DNA of 64,000 nucleotides from Pseudoalteromonas shioyasakiensis (GTDB lineage Bacteria; Pseudomonadota; Gammaproteobacteria; Enterobacterales; Alteromonadaceae): contig NZ_LRUE01000015.1 in the NCBI RefSeq assembly GCF_001550135.1, positions 434,001 through 498,000 of the forward strand. Reading direction: 5' to 3'. Below, piece after piece: positions 32,270 through 42,730 of the stretch. Each line of letters opens with the position of its first letter. Position 1 is the first letter of the stretch. The position numbers were made by a program, and so were the translations under genes. A model generated the notes under the pieces. It worked only from the letters and a program-made list of their open reading frames with translations, did no database searches and was not told the origin of the DNA.

Positions 32270-33571
32270 TTAAGCAAGTCGTTTATTATCTTGCTCTTGT
32301 TGTTTTAACTTTTTTGCAAGTTCATTCAACATATCACGAGTTACCAACACAATCCCTTTTTTCGAGACTCTAAAGCCATTTTCTTTGTCAGCTTTGTGAT
32401 CGTAGCCAATTTCTAGACCTGCTGGGATCTCACAATTACGGTCAATAATAGCACGCCTAATTCGGCAATTTCGCTGTATTTTCGCACCAGGTAAAATCAC
32501 AGACTCTTCAATTTCACAGAATGAGTGAACATATACATTCGAGAACAGCAGTGACTTTTTAACTTTAGAGCCAGAGATAATACAGCCACCCGAAACTGTT
32601 GAATCAACAGCCATTCCACGTCTGTCATCATCATCAAAAATAAACTTAGCAGGTGGTAACTGCTCCTGATAAGTCCAGATTGGCCATTTTGGATCATAAA
32701 GGTCAAGCTGAGGCTCTGGCATTACCAGCTCCATGTTAGCTTCCCAGAATGAATCAAGCGTACCCACATCGCGCCAGTATGGTTGACCATCTGTGTTAGA
32801 GTCTCTAAACGGATATGCAAACACGTTATGCTCTTCGATGATAGCTGGGATGATATCGTGACCGAAATCACGGCCTGAGCCTTCCGTTTCTGCGTCTTTT
32901 TTCAATTGTTCAAATAAGAACTCAGTATTGAAAATATAGTTACCCATTGATGCTAAGCAGGTTCCTGGTTTACCCGGTACAGACGTTGGCTCAGCAGGCT
33001 TTTCATCAAAACGACGGACACGATTACTTTCATCAACCGTCATTACACCAAATGTATCTGCAGCTTCTTCGCAAGGTACTTCAATACAACAAACCGTCAT
33101 ATCAGCACCTGTCTCAACATGTTTTGCCAACAAACCACCGTAGTCCATACAATACACGTGGTCACCAGAGAGGATCATGACATACTTAGGCAGTTCATGA
33201 CGGATGATATCCATATTTTGGAATACCGCATCAGCTGTACCGCAATACCACTCGTCACCATATCGCTGAGATGCAGGTAAAATCTCTACAGATTCACCCA
33301 ATTCTTTCTTAAAGTGACCCCATGCACGGTTTACGTGACGAATTAACGAGTGCGACTTATATTGAGTAGCAATACCAACTCGACGAATACCTGAATTAAT
33401 ACAATTCGACAATGGAAAGTCGATTATTCGGTGTTTACCACCAAAATAGACTGCTGGTTTAGCACGCCAGTCAGTTAATTCATGTAAACGTGAGCCGCGA
33501 CCACCGGCAAGAATTAGGGCATACGTTTCTCTGGTTAAACTACTTATGTATCGGTTTGCATAACTTGGCAT
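32270..33571 (-). CDS. glgC: Glucose-1-phosphate adenylyltransferase (ADP-glucose pyrophosphorylase)
   Basis: Makes ADP-glucose, the committed step of glycogen synthesis. The N-terminal nucleotidyltransferase domain has [29 protein letters not shown] and [13 protein letters not shown]; the sugar-phosphate site includes FDEKPAEP; the C-terminal half is a left-handed beta-helix ([24 protein letters not shown]). The 433 residues match bacterial GlgC. It lies between glgP and glgA in the operon. Confidence 0.95.
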   Translation of the reverse strand: MPSYANRYISSLTRETYALILAGGRGSRLHELTDWRAKPAVYFGGKHRIIDFPLSNCINSGIRRVGIATQYKSHSLIRHVNRAWGHFKKELGESVEILPASQRYGDEWYCGTADAVFQNMDIIRHELPKYVMILSGDHVYCMDYGGLLAKHVETGADMTVCCIEVPCEEAADTFGVMTVDESNRVRRFDEKPAEPTSVPGKPGTCLASMGNYIFNTEFLFEQLKKDAETEGSGRDFGHDIIPAIIEEHNVFAYPFRDSNTDGQPYWRDVGTLDSFWEANMELVMPEPQLDLYDPKWPIWTYQEQLPPAKFIFDDDDRRGMAVDSTVSGGCIISGSKVKKSLLFSNVYVHSFCEIEESVILPGAKIQRNCRIRRAIIDRNCEIPAGLEIGYDHKADKENGFRVSKKGIVLVTRDMLNELAKKLKQQEQDNKRLA

Positions 33572-33589
33572 AACTCTCTCCGTCTTAAG

Positions 33590-36112
33590 CTAGCTGCTTT
33601 TCTTCTGTGTGTTTTGCTGTGCACTAGTATCCAGTAATGGCTCCAAATGCCAGATGTCGTCACTGTATTGACTAATGGTTCTATCGCTCGAAAACATGCC
33701 ACTGGCTGCAGTATTCAAAATACTCATTTTGGTCCAGTGAGCAGTGTCTAAGTAGGCTTGTTCAACTTGCTCTTGCGCTTCTACAAAGCTGGCAAAATCA
33801 TGAGCAACTAACCATGGATCGTGCGGGCTCTTAATTGCCGCAATAATGTCGTCAAATAAATTAGGCTCAAACAAATTGAAGTGACCGCTCTCAAGTAATT
33901 GCATTACTTTATAGAGGCTGTCAGTTTGGTGAATAATCTGCTCAGGGTTATAGTGCGCTTTGATATCATCAATTTGCTCTGCACGTGCACCAAATAAGAA
34001 GAAGTTGTCAGCACCCACAGCATCACGAATTTCGATGTTAGCGCCATCTAACGTACCTATAGTCAATGCGCCGTTCATCATGAACTTCATGTTACCTGTG
34101 CCAGATGCTTCTTTACCTGCTGTAGAAATTTGCTCAGATAAATCCGTCGCTGGGCAAATAGTTTCCATTGCTGTCACGTTGTAATTAGGTAAAAAAGCAA
34201 CTCTTAAATACGGTTTAGCAAGCGGATCTTTGTTGATCACTTCTGCTACGTTATTAATTAATTTAATAATTTTCTTCGCCATGTAGTAACCTGGTGCAGC
34301 TTTGCCGCCCAATAGCACACAACGAGGAACAATGTTTGCTGTATCGCCTTGGCGAATACGGTCGTAAAGGTGAATAACGTGCAATACGTTTAATAGCTGA
34401 CGCTTATATTCGTGAATACGTTTCACTTGCACGTCAAACATCATTTCGGCATCAAACTCTACGCCACAGCGGTTTTTCACTAACTCAACAAGGCGTTGCT
34501 TATTGCTGTGTTTTACAGCTTGCCATTGTTTATGGAATTTAGGGTCGTCATATAAACGACGTACCTGACTAACTTTACTAAAGTCTGCAACCCATTCATC
34601 ACCAATATGTTGATTAAGCAGTTTAGCCAACTCAGGATTACAATGTGCTAACCAACGACGAGGTGTTACACCATTGGTTTTGTTATTAAACTTCTCTGGC
34701 CATAGCTGATAAAACTCATTGAATAGGCCCGCTTTAAGTAGCTCAGTGTGAAGTGCAGCCACACCATTCACCGAATAGCTACCAACAATCGCTAAATACG
34801 CCATGCGAATTTGTGGCTCAGGGCCTTCTTCTATAAGCGATAGCGCACGTTGTTTTTCAACATCACCTGGCCATGCTAACGCAACTTCAGCGAGGAAACG
34901 TGCATTGATTTCGTAGATTATTTCTAAAATACGCGGTAATAATCGAGCAAATAAAGATACTGACCACTTCTCTAATGCTTCAGGAAGCAAAGTGTGGTTT
35001 GTATAAGCCATAGTTTTAGTCGTGATAGACCAGGCTTCTTGCCAATCAAGCTCATACTCATCAACCAAAATACGCATAAGCTCAGCAACAGCAATACTAG
35101 GGTGCGTATCGTTTAATTGAAAAACATGGTAATCAGCAAAATCAGAGAAGTCTTCGCCATGTTTGCTAACCCACGTGTCAATAATGTCTTGTAAGCTCGC
35201 TGATGATAAGAAGTACTGCTGACGTAAACGCAGTTCTTTACCGTTCTCACTGCTGTCATTCGGGTAAAGAACCATGGTAATTTGTTCAGCTAAGTTTTTA
35301 CGCGCTACTGCTTCTGAGTAACTACCCGCATTAAATTCGCTTAAATCAAATTCGTCTGTTGCTTCTGATTTCCATAAACGTAAGGTATTTACAATATCAT
35401 TCTTGTAACCCGGAATTGGCACATCATAAGGCACAGCTAAAACATCATGAGAATCTAGCCATTGACGGTGCTCACGACCATATTTATCAGTATAACTTTC
35501 AACATGACCAAAGAATTTTACGCGCTTTGATTGCTCAGGTGCACTTAGTTCCCAAGGGTGTCCCTCACGTAGCCAGTTATCTGGTTGTTCAATTTGATGA
35601 CCATTTTCAATAGCTTGATTAAACATGCCGTATTCATAGCGAATACCATAACCAACCACAGGTAGTGCAAGGCTTGCACAGCTATCTAAGAAGCATGCAG
35701 CTAAGCGCCCTAAACCACCATTACCAAGGCCTGCATCATGCTCAGCCTCAGCAACTTGCTCGAGCTCTGTGCAGTATTCTTGTAACGCTTTAGCGACTTG
35801 CTCATCTAAGTCTAAGTTCAAAATCGCATTACCAAGAGCACGCCCCATTAAAAACTCAAGTGATAAGTAAGCTGTTTTACGGCGTTTTTGTTCATGGATT
35901 TGCTGTTTGGTCACACGGCAACGAGCAACTAATCGGTCACGAATAGTTAATGCTAATGCATGGTATAAATACAGCTGTGATTTACCCACTTTGTCACGCC
36001 CAAGGGTGTAATAAAAATGGCGTGATAAGTCATCATCTAGTGTACTTTCATCAACTGTAGGCGCATCCTGCCAGCCCTTTACAATACATACTTGATCGGC
36101 ATTTTTAGCCAT
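33590..36112 (-). CDS. glgP: Glycogen/maltodextrin phosphorylase
   Basis: Releases glucose-1-phosphate from alpha-1,4 glucan chains. The 840 residues of a GT35 enzyme carry the PLP-lysine block EASGTGNMKFMMNGALTIGT, near residue 670. The substrate-side GNGGLGRLAACFLDS and the catalytic NYNVTAMETICPATDLSEQIS are also present. Its ATG overlaps the glgX stop by 8 bases, so translation is coupled. A maltodextrin-specific (MalP) assignment is possible, since malQ is in the same operon. Confidence 0.94.
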   Translation of the reverse strand: MAKNADQVCIVKGWQDAPTVDESTLDDDLSRHFYYTLGRDKVGKSQLYLYHALALTIRDRLVARCRVTKQQIHEQKRRKTAYLSLEFLMGRALGNAILNLDLDEQVAKALQEYCTELEQVAEAEHDAGLGNGGLGRLAACFLDSCASLALPVVGYGIRYEYGMFNQAIENGHQIEQPDNWLREGHPWELSAPEQSKRVKFFGHVESYTDKYGREHRQWLDSHDVLAVPYDVPIPGYKNDIVNTLRLWKSEATDEFDLSEFNAGSYSEAVARKNLAEQITMVLYPNDSSENGKELRLRQQYFLSSASLQDIIDTWVSKHGEDFSDFADYHVFQLNDTHPSIAVAELMRILVDEYELDWQEAWSITTKTMAYTNHTLLPEALEKWSVSLFARLLPRILEIIYEINARFLAEVALAWPGDVEKQRALSLIEEGPEPQIRMAYLAIVGSYSVNGVAALHTELLKAGLFNEFYQLWPEKFNNKTNGVTPRRWLAHCNPELAKLLNQHIGDEWVADFSKVSQVRRLYDDPKFHKQWQAVKHSNKQRLVELVKNRCGVEFDAEMMFDVQVKRIHEYKRQLLNVLHVIHLYDRIRQGDTANIVPRCVLLGGKAAPGYYMAKKIIKLINNVAEVINKDPLAKPYLRVAFLPNYNVTAMETICPATDLSEQISTAGKEASGTGNMKFMMNGALTIGTLDGANIEIRDAVGADNFFLFGARAEQIDDIKAHYNPEQIIHQTDSLYKVMQLLESGHFNLFEPNLFDDIIAAIKSPHDPWLVAHDFASFVEAQEQVEQAYLDTAHWTKMSILNTAASGMFSSDRTISQYSDDIWHLEPLLDTSAQQNTQKKSS

Positions 36113-38162
36113 GATTTAGATCCTCTGAATTGGCGGTAAAAACCCAGCTGCTCATTGCAGCAATCTGGTGTTCCTTATCAACAAATTGTGCTGACATAGG
36201 ATGAATGCTGGTCAGTGCTAACTGCCACTTTCCTTTATCTAAACTAGGAAGTTGGCAAGTTACCGGCTCTGCTCCTGCATTTAATATGATCAATAAAGCT
36301 TGATTTGTATGCTTGTCGGTCAGGCTGTATATCAACACTTGGCGATCACCTTGATGCCAATCATCTTGTTGCATATTGGAGCCTGATTCGGTGAACCACG
36401 CGACTTCATAACGTGGGTCATTATCGTGAACAAAAAAGCGGTGTTTAAAAATGCTGAACTGCTTACGAATGCGCAGTACATCGTCAATAAATCGAGTCAG
36501 AGGATGACTGAATTGAGAGTCTTTCCATGCAAGCCAGCTTGTACGATTGTTTTGACAATAGGCGTTGTTGTTACCGCCTTGTGAGTGTGCCATTTCGCTT
36601 CCTAATGAAAGCATAGGCACGCCTTTAGAAAGTAACAAAGTTAACAGCATATTTTTTTGTTGTTGTAAGCGTAATTTGCTCACTTGTGGATCGTTGGTAA
36701 ACCCTTCGACACCACAATTGAATGAGTGATTGCCACTGTGGCCATCACGATTTTGCTCACCATTAGCTTCGTTGTGTTTATGCTCGTAGCTGACTAAATC
36801 AGCCAGCGTGAAGCCATCATGACTGGTGATAAAGTTAATACTGTTAAGTGGCCCACGTAGGTTGTGCTCAAACAAGTCAAACGAACCATGTAAACGTTTT
36901 GCAAGCTCGCCAATTACGCCCTGCTCTTGTTTCCAAAAGCGTCTTATCGTATCGCGATACTTATCATTCCATTCACGCCAAGGCGCAGGAAAAGCCCCTA
37001 ATTGGTAACCACCTGGGCCAATATCCCACGGCTCTGCAATCAGTTTAACTTGGCTTAGTACTGGGTCTTGATTAATCGCTTGGAAAAACGCATGTGCCTG
37101 ATTAAAGCCATTTGGGTTACGCGCTAAAATGGTTGCTAAGTCAAAACGAAAGCCATCGACCCCCATCACTTCAACCCAATAACGCAAGCTATCAAGTACC
37201 AGCTGTAAAGAGCGAGGCGAATCAATATTTACGGTGTTACCACAGCCGGTATCATTAATATAATGCTGGGGTTTATCAGCAACGGTGCGGTAGTAACCTA
37301 GATTGTCTAAACCACGTAGCGACAAGATAGGTCCATCTGTGCCCGCCTCTGCAGTGTGGTTATAAACCACATCGAGTATTACTTCGATATCTGCTTTGTG
37401 AAGCGCCGCCACCATTTCTTGAAACTCGCTAATATCATCATTAACCAGATACTCTTTATGCGGTGTAAAGAAATTAAGTGTGTTGTAGCCCCAGTAGTTT
37501 TGTAAGCCTTTGGCTGTTAAAAACTGCTCACTGATAAAAGCATGAACGGGTAATAACTCTAAGCAAGTCACACCAATAGTACGTAAATGTTCTATAAAAC
37601 TAGGATGGCTTAAACCTAAAAACTTACCTTGTAACGGTTTTGGGATCTCAGGGTGGCGGCAGGTTGCACCAACCACATGACACTCATAAATTACCGTTTT
37701 TCCCCAGCAGTGATTCGGTTTTTTACCTGTGTAAGGTGCCAGTTCACGGACTCGTGATTTTGGCATATCAATGGCATTATTAACCTGACTTAACTTTCCT
37801 ACAGGCATTTGCCCATAGTGACGTTCACTCCAGGTAAACTCACCATACAAATCGCGGGCATAAGGGTCTAACAGCAATTTGTGATTATTAAAAAATAGTC
37901 CTTTTTCAGGTGCGTACTCACCATCAGCTCGAAAGCCATACAAGGCGCCACTTTTCAGAGGGCTCACTTTCAGTGTCCAGATGCCACCTTCGTTCATATG
38001 CATCGCAAGGGTAAGAATTTCTGAATGACCGCTGCTATCAAATAAGCACAGAGACATATGCTGTGCTTGTGGTGCGTACACAGCAAAGTTTACGCCCTCA
38101 CCAACAACAGACGCCCCTAAAGGTGAGCTCACACCGACTTCTAGTTCGACACTATGACTCAT
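36105..38162 (-). CDS. glgX: Glycogen debranching enzyme (GH13, isoamylase type)
   Basis: Hydrolyses alpha-1,6 branches of phosphorylase-trimmed glycogen. The 685 residues begin with a CBM48 domain (GVNFAVYAPQAQHMSLCLFD). The GH13 catalytic residues are the nucleophile Asp in GVDGFRFDLATIL, the acid Glu in LIAEPWDIGPGGYQ, and the Asp in FITSHDGFTLADLVSY. VYNHTAEAGTDGP gives conserved region I. Its ATG overlaps the glgB end by 11 bases, and its stop overlaps glgP. Confidence 0.94.
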   Translation of the reverse strand: MSHSVELEVGVSSPLGASVVGEGVNFAVYAPQAQHMSLCLFDSSGHSEILTLAMHMNEGGIWTLKVSPLKSGALYGFRADGEYAPEKGLFFNNHKLLLDPYARDLYGEFTWSERHYGQMPVGKLSQVNNAIDMPKSRVRELAPYTGKKPNHCWGKTVIYECHVVGATCRHPEIPKPLQGKFLGLSHPSFIEHLRTIGVTCLELLPVHAFISEQFLTAKGLQNYWGYNTLNFFTPHKEYLVNDDISEFQEMVAALHKADIEVILDVVYNHTAEAGTDGPILSLRGLDNLGYYRTVADKPQHYINDTGCGNTVNIDSPRSLQLVLDSLRYWVEVMGVDGFRFDLATILARNPNGFNQAHAFFQAINQDPVLSQVKLIAEPWDIGPGGYQLGAFPAPWREWNDKYRDTIRRFWKQEQGVIGELAKRLHGSFDLFEHNLRGPLNSINFITSHDGFTLADLVSYEHKHNEANGEQNRDGHSGNHSFNCGVEGFTNDPQVSKLRLQQQKNMLLTLLLSKGVPMLSLGSEMAHSQGGNNNAYCQNNRTSWLAWKDSQFSHPLTRFIDDVLRIRKQFSIFKHRFFVHDNDPRYEVAWFTESGSNMQQDDWHQGDRQVLIYSLTDKHTNQALLIILNAGAEPVTCQLPSLDKGKWQLALTSIHPMSAQFVDKEHQIAAMSSWVFTANSEDLNHG

Positions 38163-40389
38163 CGCTCACCTTCTTAAGGTAAATTGTCGCAAGGCCAGGC
38201 AAAGAAATACTAATACTTTGATTAAAGCCATGACTTTCTTTCGCTTGGCTTACAATTATTTGCTCTGCATGATTAGTTGCTTCAACGCCGGAACCAAAAT
38301 AATCCTCTTTGTCGGTATTCAAAATAACTTGATAGGTACCAGCTTTTGGCACACCAATCACGTAGTCGTGATACACCTGCGGCGTTAAATTACAGATCAC
38401 CACCACAAAGTCTTCAGCTTTTTTTGCATAGCGAATAAAGCTAAACATACTTTGCTCAGCATTATTGCTATCAAGCCACGCAAAACCCGCAGGGCTTGTA
38501 TCCTGCTCGTATAAAGCTGGCGTGCTAGTGTATACAGCATTTAAATCTTTAATCGTTTGCTGCATGCCTCTGTGGCTAATATGTTCAAGTAAATGCCAAT
38601 CAAGCGATTGGTCGTGATTCCACTCTTTACGCTGGGCGATTTCTGCCCCCATAAACAATAATTTTTTACCTGGATGTGCCCACATAAAGGCATAATATGC
38701 ACGTAAGTTCGCAAACTTTTGCCAGTCATCCCCTGGCATTTTTTCAATTAATGAGCCTTTACCATGCACCACTTCATCGTGGCTAAGCGGTAGAATGTAG
38801 TTCTCGCTGTAGGCGTAAACCATTGAAAACGTCATTTCATGGTGGTGATGCGAACGGTAAATTGAATCGCGCTGCATATAATGCAAACTGTCGTTCATCC
38901 AGCCCATGTTCCACTTATAACCAAAACCTAAACCATCATGGTCAACTTGGCGCGTAACACCAGGCCATGCTGTTGACTCTTCGGCCACCATCATAATGCC
39001 CGGATTTTTTGCATAGCAGCGCATATTGACTTGTTTTAAGCACTCAATGGCGCCTAAATTTTCTCTGCCACCGTATTGATTTGCAACCCACTGCCCTTCT
39101 TCACGGCTATAGTCTAGATAAAGCATTGAGGCAACCGCATCAACGCGTAAACCATCAATGCCAAATTCATGCAGCCAATACATTGCATTCGCAATTAGGA
39201 AGCTACGAACCTCTGCGCGATCATAATTGTAGATATAGGTATTCCAATCAGGGTGAAAACCTTGCCTAATATCAGCATGTTCGTATAGATGGGTGCCATC
39301 AAAACGATGTAAACCATGGGGATCACTTGGGAAATGACCTGGTACCCAGTCAAGAATAAGGCCAATATCGGCTTCGTGACATTGCTCGACAAAGTAAACA
39401 AAATCTTCAAAGCTGCCATAGCGACTGGTCGGGGCAAACAATCCAACAGGTTGATAACCCCAAGAACCATCAAATGGGTACTCGCTGATTGGCATTAATT
39501 GTAGATGCGTAAAACCGAGCTCTTTTGTGTAAGGAATAAGATTATCAGCAAGTTCACGCCATGTGAGATAGCGCTCGCCATCATCTCGTCTTTGCCAAGA
39601 ACCCGCATGCACTTCATAAATACTAACAGGCGCATCAATACTGTTTCGTTTTGCACGATTTGCTAACGCCTTTTCAGAAAGCTGAATACCTGTTTTTAGC
39701 TTTTGTAGCACTGACGCCGTACCCGGTGCTTGTTGCATCTTAAACGCAAATGGATCGGCTTTATCAAGCACTTCTCCTGTTAGAGTGGTGATAGCAAATT
39801 TATAGCATTGATGCTCTTTAAGCCCAGGAATAAATAACTCCCATACCCCACTGGCAGGATGAAAACGCATAAAATGACGATTACGCTGCCAATAGTTAAA
39901 TTCACCAATAACCGATACACTACTGGCATTCGGCGCCCACACTGTAAAGCGAACACCATCAACGCCTTGTTGAGTCACAAAATGTGCACCAAAATGTTGA
40001 TACGCATGCTCTAAACTGCCTTCATTAAACAGATACATTGCCTGTTCATCTAAGCTGCTTTCAAAGCTGTACTCATCGTATTGTTGATGAGTAAATTCAT
40101 TGCTATAGCTAACATCTAGCTGGTAGTCAGGCTTAGTTTTTGATTTGATATTTGCGATAAATAAATGACTATCACCTTGTTGCTGCGCAACGATTTTTTC
40201 TGTGCCAAGCAGAATCGAAACACTGCTTGCGCCAGGCAAAAAGCAACGAATTTCATAGCTTGTAGGGCCACTTTTATGCGCCCCAAGAAAGCTGAAAGGA
40301 TCTCTAAAACAACCACTGGCTAATGCATCGATTTGTTTTTGATAAATAACAGGTTGTGCACTTTGCTCTTGACGAACACGACTTCGCAT
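38152..40389 (-). CDS. glgB: 1,4-alpha-glucan branching enzyme
   Basis: Introduces alpha-1,6 branches. The 745 residues have an N1 domain, a CBM48 domain (VRFTVWAPNASSVSVIGEFNYW), and a GH13 core: catalytic Asp in GIDGLRVDAVASMLYLDYSR, Glu in MMVAEESTAWPGVTR, Asp in LPLSHDEVVHGKGSL. A C-terminal beta domain ends the protein. I start at ATG 40389: AAGGA is spaced upstream and the codon overlaps the malQ TAA by one base; the longer frame would add 30 residues inside malQ. Confidence 0.95.
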   Translation of the reverse strand: MRSRVRQEQSAQPVIYQKQIDALASGCFRDPFSFLGAHKSGPTSYEIRCFLPGASSVSILLGTEKIVAQQQGDSHLFIANIKSKTKPDYQLDVSYSNEFTHQQYDEYSFESSLDEQAMYLFNEGSLEHAYQHFGAHFVTQQGVDGVRFTVWAPNASSVSVIGEFNYWQRNRHFMRFHPASGVWELFIPGLKEHQCYKFAITTLTGEVLDKADPFAFKMQQAPGTASVLQKLKTGIQLSEKALANRAKRNSIDAPVSIYEVHAGSWQRRDDGERYLTWRELADNLIPYTKELGFTHLQLMPISEYPFDGSWGYQPVGLFAPTSRYGSFEDFVYFVEQCHEADIGLILDWVPGHFPSDPHGLHRFDGTHLYEHADIRQGFHPDWNTYIYNYDRAEVRSFLIANAMYWLHEFGIDGLRVDAVASMLYLDYSREEGQWVANQYGGRENLGAIECLKQVNMRCYAKNPGIMMVAEESTAWPGVTRQVDHDGLGFGYKWNMGWMNDSLHYMQRDSIYRSHHHHEMTFSMVYAYSENYILPLSHDEVVHGKGSLIEKMPGDDWQKFANLRAYYAFMWAHPGKKLLFMGAEIAQRKEWNHDQSLDWHLLEHISHRGMQQTIKDLNAVYTSTPALYEQDTSPAGFAWLDSNNAEQSMFSFIRYAKKAEDFVVVICNLTPQVYHDYVIGVPKAGTYQVILNTDKEDYFGSGVEATNHAEQIIVSQAKESHGFNQSISISLPGLATIYLKKVSDES

Positions 40390-42365
40390 TATTGATTCCT
40401 TATCGAAATTAAATTGGCTAAGAATGACTGTTGCGCTTCGATAATCTGCGCCGCTGGACGCGACAATAAACGCCGCCAATTTGGGTACTCTTTATCAGTA
40501 CCGGGGATATTTACAGGCAGTATTTGCTGATCTAAGTCATCTATTTGAATAGTAAATAGCTTTGCTGGTGCTGCCGCTAATGAGGATGCCAACGCTTCAT
40601 AAACCGTAAAGGCATCTGTTTCTAACGATAAATGCTGATTTGACTCTCGTGCGATAAAATTAAGCATACGATGCTTTTCAATGTTTCTCGCATCGAATTG
40701 AGCCCGAGTTTGCTCATCATCAAGCAAACCATATTGTTGTTTAATCGTAATATCATGGCCAATCCACCAGCCTTTAAATGGTGGTACGTCATGGTTGGCT
40801 ATCATTAAAAGACTATGAGGAGCAAAATGCTCAGCCGCTAAAAACTCACCTTGGTGGTCCTTTTCAAAGTAAAACAACCCGTTTGAATAGATTGCACTTG
40901 CTTTTAGTGCTTCACGCACTTCATTAGGTACAACACCTAAATCTTCGCCAATCACCACACATTGATTGAGGTGAGATTCAATCTTTAGAATTGCTAATAG
41001 TTGTTCAAAGGGATAATAGACATAACAACCATCTTGCTGGGAGTTATTTTCAAAACACCACCAAAGTCGGCGTATCGCCATAACGTGGTCAATTCTAAGA
41101 CCACCAACATCTTCCATATTGGCGCGGATAAGTGAGCGATAAAAAGCAAAATTGTCTTTACTTAACTTTTGTGGATTAAGTGCCGGTAAGCCCCAATTCT
41201 GACCATGTTCAGCCCAAGGGTCTGGCGGAGCTCCAACATGTGCATTTTCGGCAAATAATTCATTTTGGCTCTTGAACTCACTACCATCACCTGCACAGCC
41301 AACGGCTAAGTCATTAATAAGACCAATTGCCATACCACTGTCACGGGCAGCTTGCTGGCAGATATTTAATTGAAGGTGAGCTTGCCATTGTAAATAGCTA
41401 GCATAATCACGGTCCCCAACCAACATAGTTGCAAGACTGTGTTTATGGGTTTCACAAAAACGAGTGAACTGCTGTTTTCGCTCTGCTGAGCCAAATTCAC
41501 AAAAGTGTTGATATAAACAGCTAAACACTTGATATTTAAAGTCACTAACTGATGTATAATCAATGTAAGTCGCATCGGTTTGCGGTTTATCCGCTAACAA
41601 TTTAATAAGTGCATTATTATTTTTGGCGTCTTCGCATAATGACACTGCAATATACAGCGGGTTCAATAACGCTCGGCTATTTGGACTATAGGGACTCGCC
41701 CTCTCTGGGCTGTGTTCAAACAGTAAATGCAGTGGATTAAGCAACACATAATCCATGTTTTTAGTCGCGGCTGCTTTAATAAGCTTTGTTAAGTCAGCGA
41801 AGTCACCAATTCCTAACCCCTCTTCATTGCATAAGCTATAAAGCTGAATGGATAAGCCCAAACGCTTTTTGTCATCAATAGAGAAGCTTTCTTTAGGTGT
41901 GATCCAAAGCTGACTGTGAGATTGCTGATCTGCCACAGTAATGAGTGCATCATGATAACCAATTGGCATTTCAGGAACTGGCAATGCAAGTTCAAGATAA
42001 CGAATACCGTTTAGACCATAATCACCAAGAATAGCTAAACCTTGTAAGTTTTCACAAGTAAAATGAATATCAAGCGAAGGCACGCTTAGAGTACATGAGC
42101 GTGATAATAAACGCTCATCAACGCGTACTTTCAAAATTGGGTGGTGTGCCTCAATAATGCTTGTATGAGGCAACAAATTCAGCCATGTACCTGCATCCAA
42201 TGCAAAATTAAGTTGGTTAACTGCATCAGTATCCTGAGTATCTACACCACAACAACTAAGTGCCTGCATGCGTGTACTTTCATCGAAAATAACATGCTCA
42301 CCAGTGTATTTAGTATATTCATAGCCTATGCCATGCAGGTAATATAACTGCGAAAGTGACTGCAT
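40389..42365 (-). CDS. malQ: 4-alpha-glucanotransferase (amylomaltase, GH77)
   Basis: Transfers maltodextrin segments, recycling short chains released from glycogen. The 658 residues show GH77 motifs: YSPNSRALLNPLYIAVS, the nucleophile Asp in GLRIDHVMAIRRLWW, the acid/base Glu in VIGEDLGVVPNEVREAL, and ANHDVPPFKGWW. Its N-terminal extension (about 140 residues) is like that of E. coli MalQ. ATG 42365 is used; a TTG directly precedes it. Second gene of the operon. Confidence 0.93.
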   Translation of the reverse strand: MQSLSQLYYLHGIGYEYTKYTGEHVIFDESTRMQALSCCGVDTQDTDAVNQLNFALDAGTWLNLLPHTSIIEAHHPILKVRVDERLLSRSCTLSVPSLDIHFTCENLQGLAILGDYGLNGIRYLELALPVPEMPIGYHDALITVADQQSHSQLWITPKESFSIDDKKRLGLSIQLYSLCNEEGLGIGDFADLTKLIKAAATKNMDYVLLNPLHLLFEHSPERASPYSPNSRALLNPLYIAVSLCEDAKNNNALIKLLADKPQTDATYIDYTSVSDFKYQVFSCLYQHFCEFGSAERKQQFTRFCETHKHSLATMLVGDRDYASYLQWQAHLQLNICQQAARDSGMAIGLINDLAVGCAGDGSEFKSQNELFAENAHVGAPPDPWAEHGQNWGLPALNPQKLSKDNFAFYRSLIRANMEDVGGLRIDHVMAIRRLWWCFENNSQQDGCYVYYPFEQLLAILKIESHLNQCVVIGEDLGVVPNEVREALKASAIYSNGLFYFEKDHQGEFLAAEHFAPHSLLMIANHDVPPFKGWWIGHDITIKQQYGLLDDEQTRAQFDARNIEKHRMLNFIARESNQHLSLETDAFTVYEALASSLAAAPAKLFTIQIDDLDQQILPVNIPGTDKEYPNWRRLLSRPAAQIIEAQQSFLANLISIRNQ

Positions 42366-42373
42366 CAAAATAC

Positions 42374-42673
42374 CTAAGCGCGTTGGGTATTAACAATGCT
42401 GTTATCAGTACCAAAACCGTTAGGAATATAACCATCTGCTTGGTGGTCATTGTCCCATGTTTCGCCATTGATTAAGTAACGGAAGTGAAATTCTTGATCA
42501 AGCGGTAAGCGCTGCTTGCATTTGAATACTTGTTCTTTTTTATTAAACTTCATTGGCACTGGCTGCCAATCTGTGAACTCTGCAACTAATTGCACATCAT
42601 CAGCATCAGGGTGTTGAAATTCAAAGGTAACTTCTGTTTCGTCTTTAGTTTTAAAAAAACGTTTACTTAGCAT
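42374..42673 (-). CDS. Stand-alone CBM48 (isoamylase early-set) glycogen-binding protein
   Basis: A 99-residue protein consisting of a single CBM48-like domain: EFQHPDADDVQLVAEFTDWQ, then FKCKQRLPLDQEFHFRYLINGETW, and ADGYIPNGFGTDNSIV. The aromatic residues (Trp in FTDW and ETW) and the Asn in TDNS correspond to glycogen-contact positions in AMPK-beta type domains. No catalytic domain is attached. GGAG before ATG 42673 sets the start. As first gene of the glg operon, it probably binds glycogen or targets the operon's enzymes to it (inference). Confidence 0.85.
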   Translation of the reverse strand: MLSKRFFKTKDETEVTFEFQHPDADDVQLVAEFTDWQPVPMKFNKKEQVFKCKQRLPLDQEFHFRYLINGETWDNDHQADGYIPNGFGTDNSIVNTQRA

Positions 42674-42730
42674 AGTGGGCTCCAATTCAACCAATTGGTA
42701 AATTAATCCTTGCCACAGTACCGCATTCAA

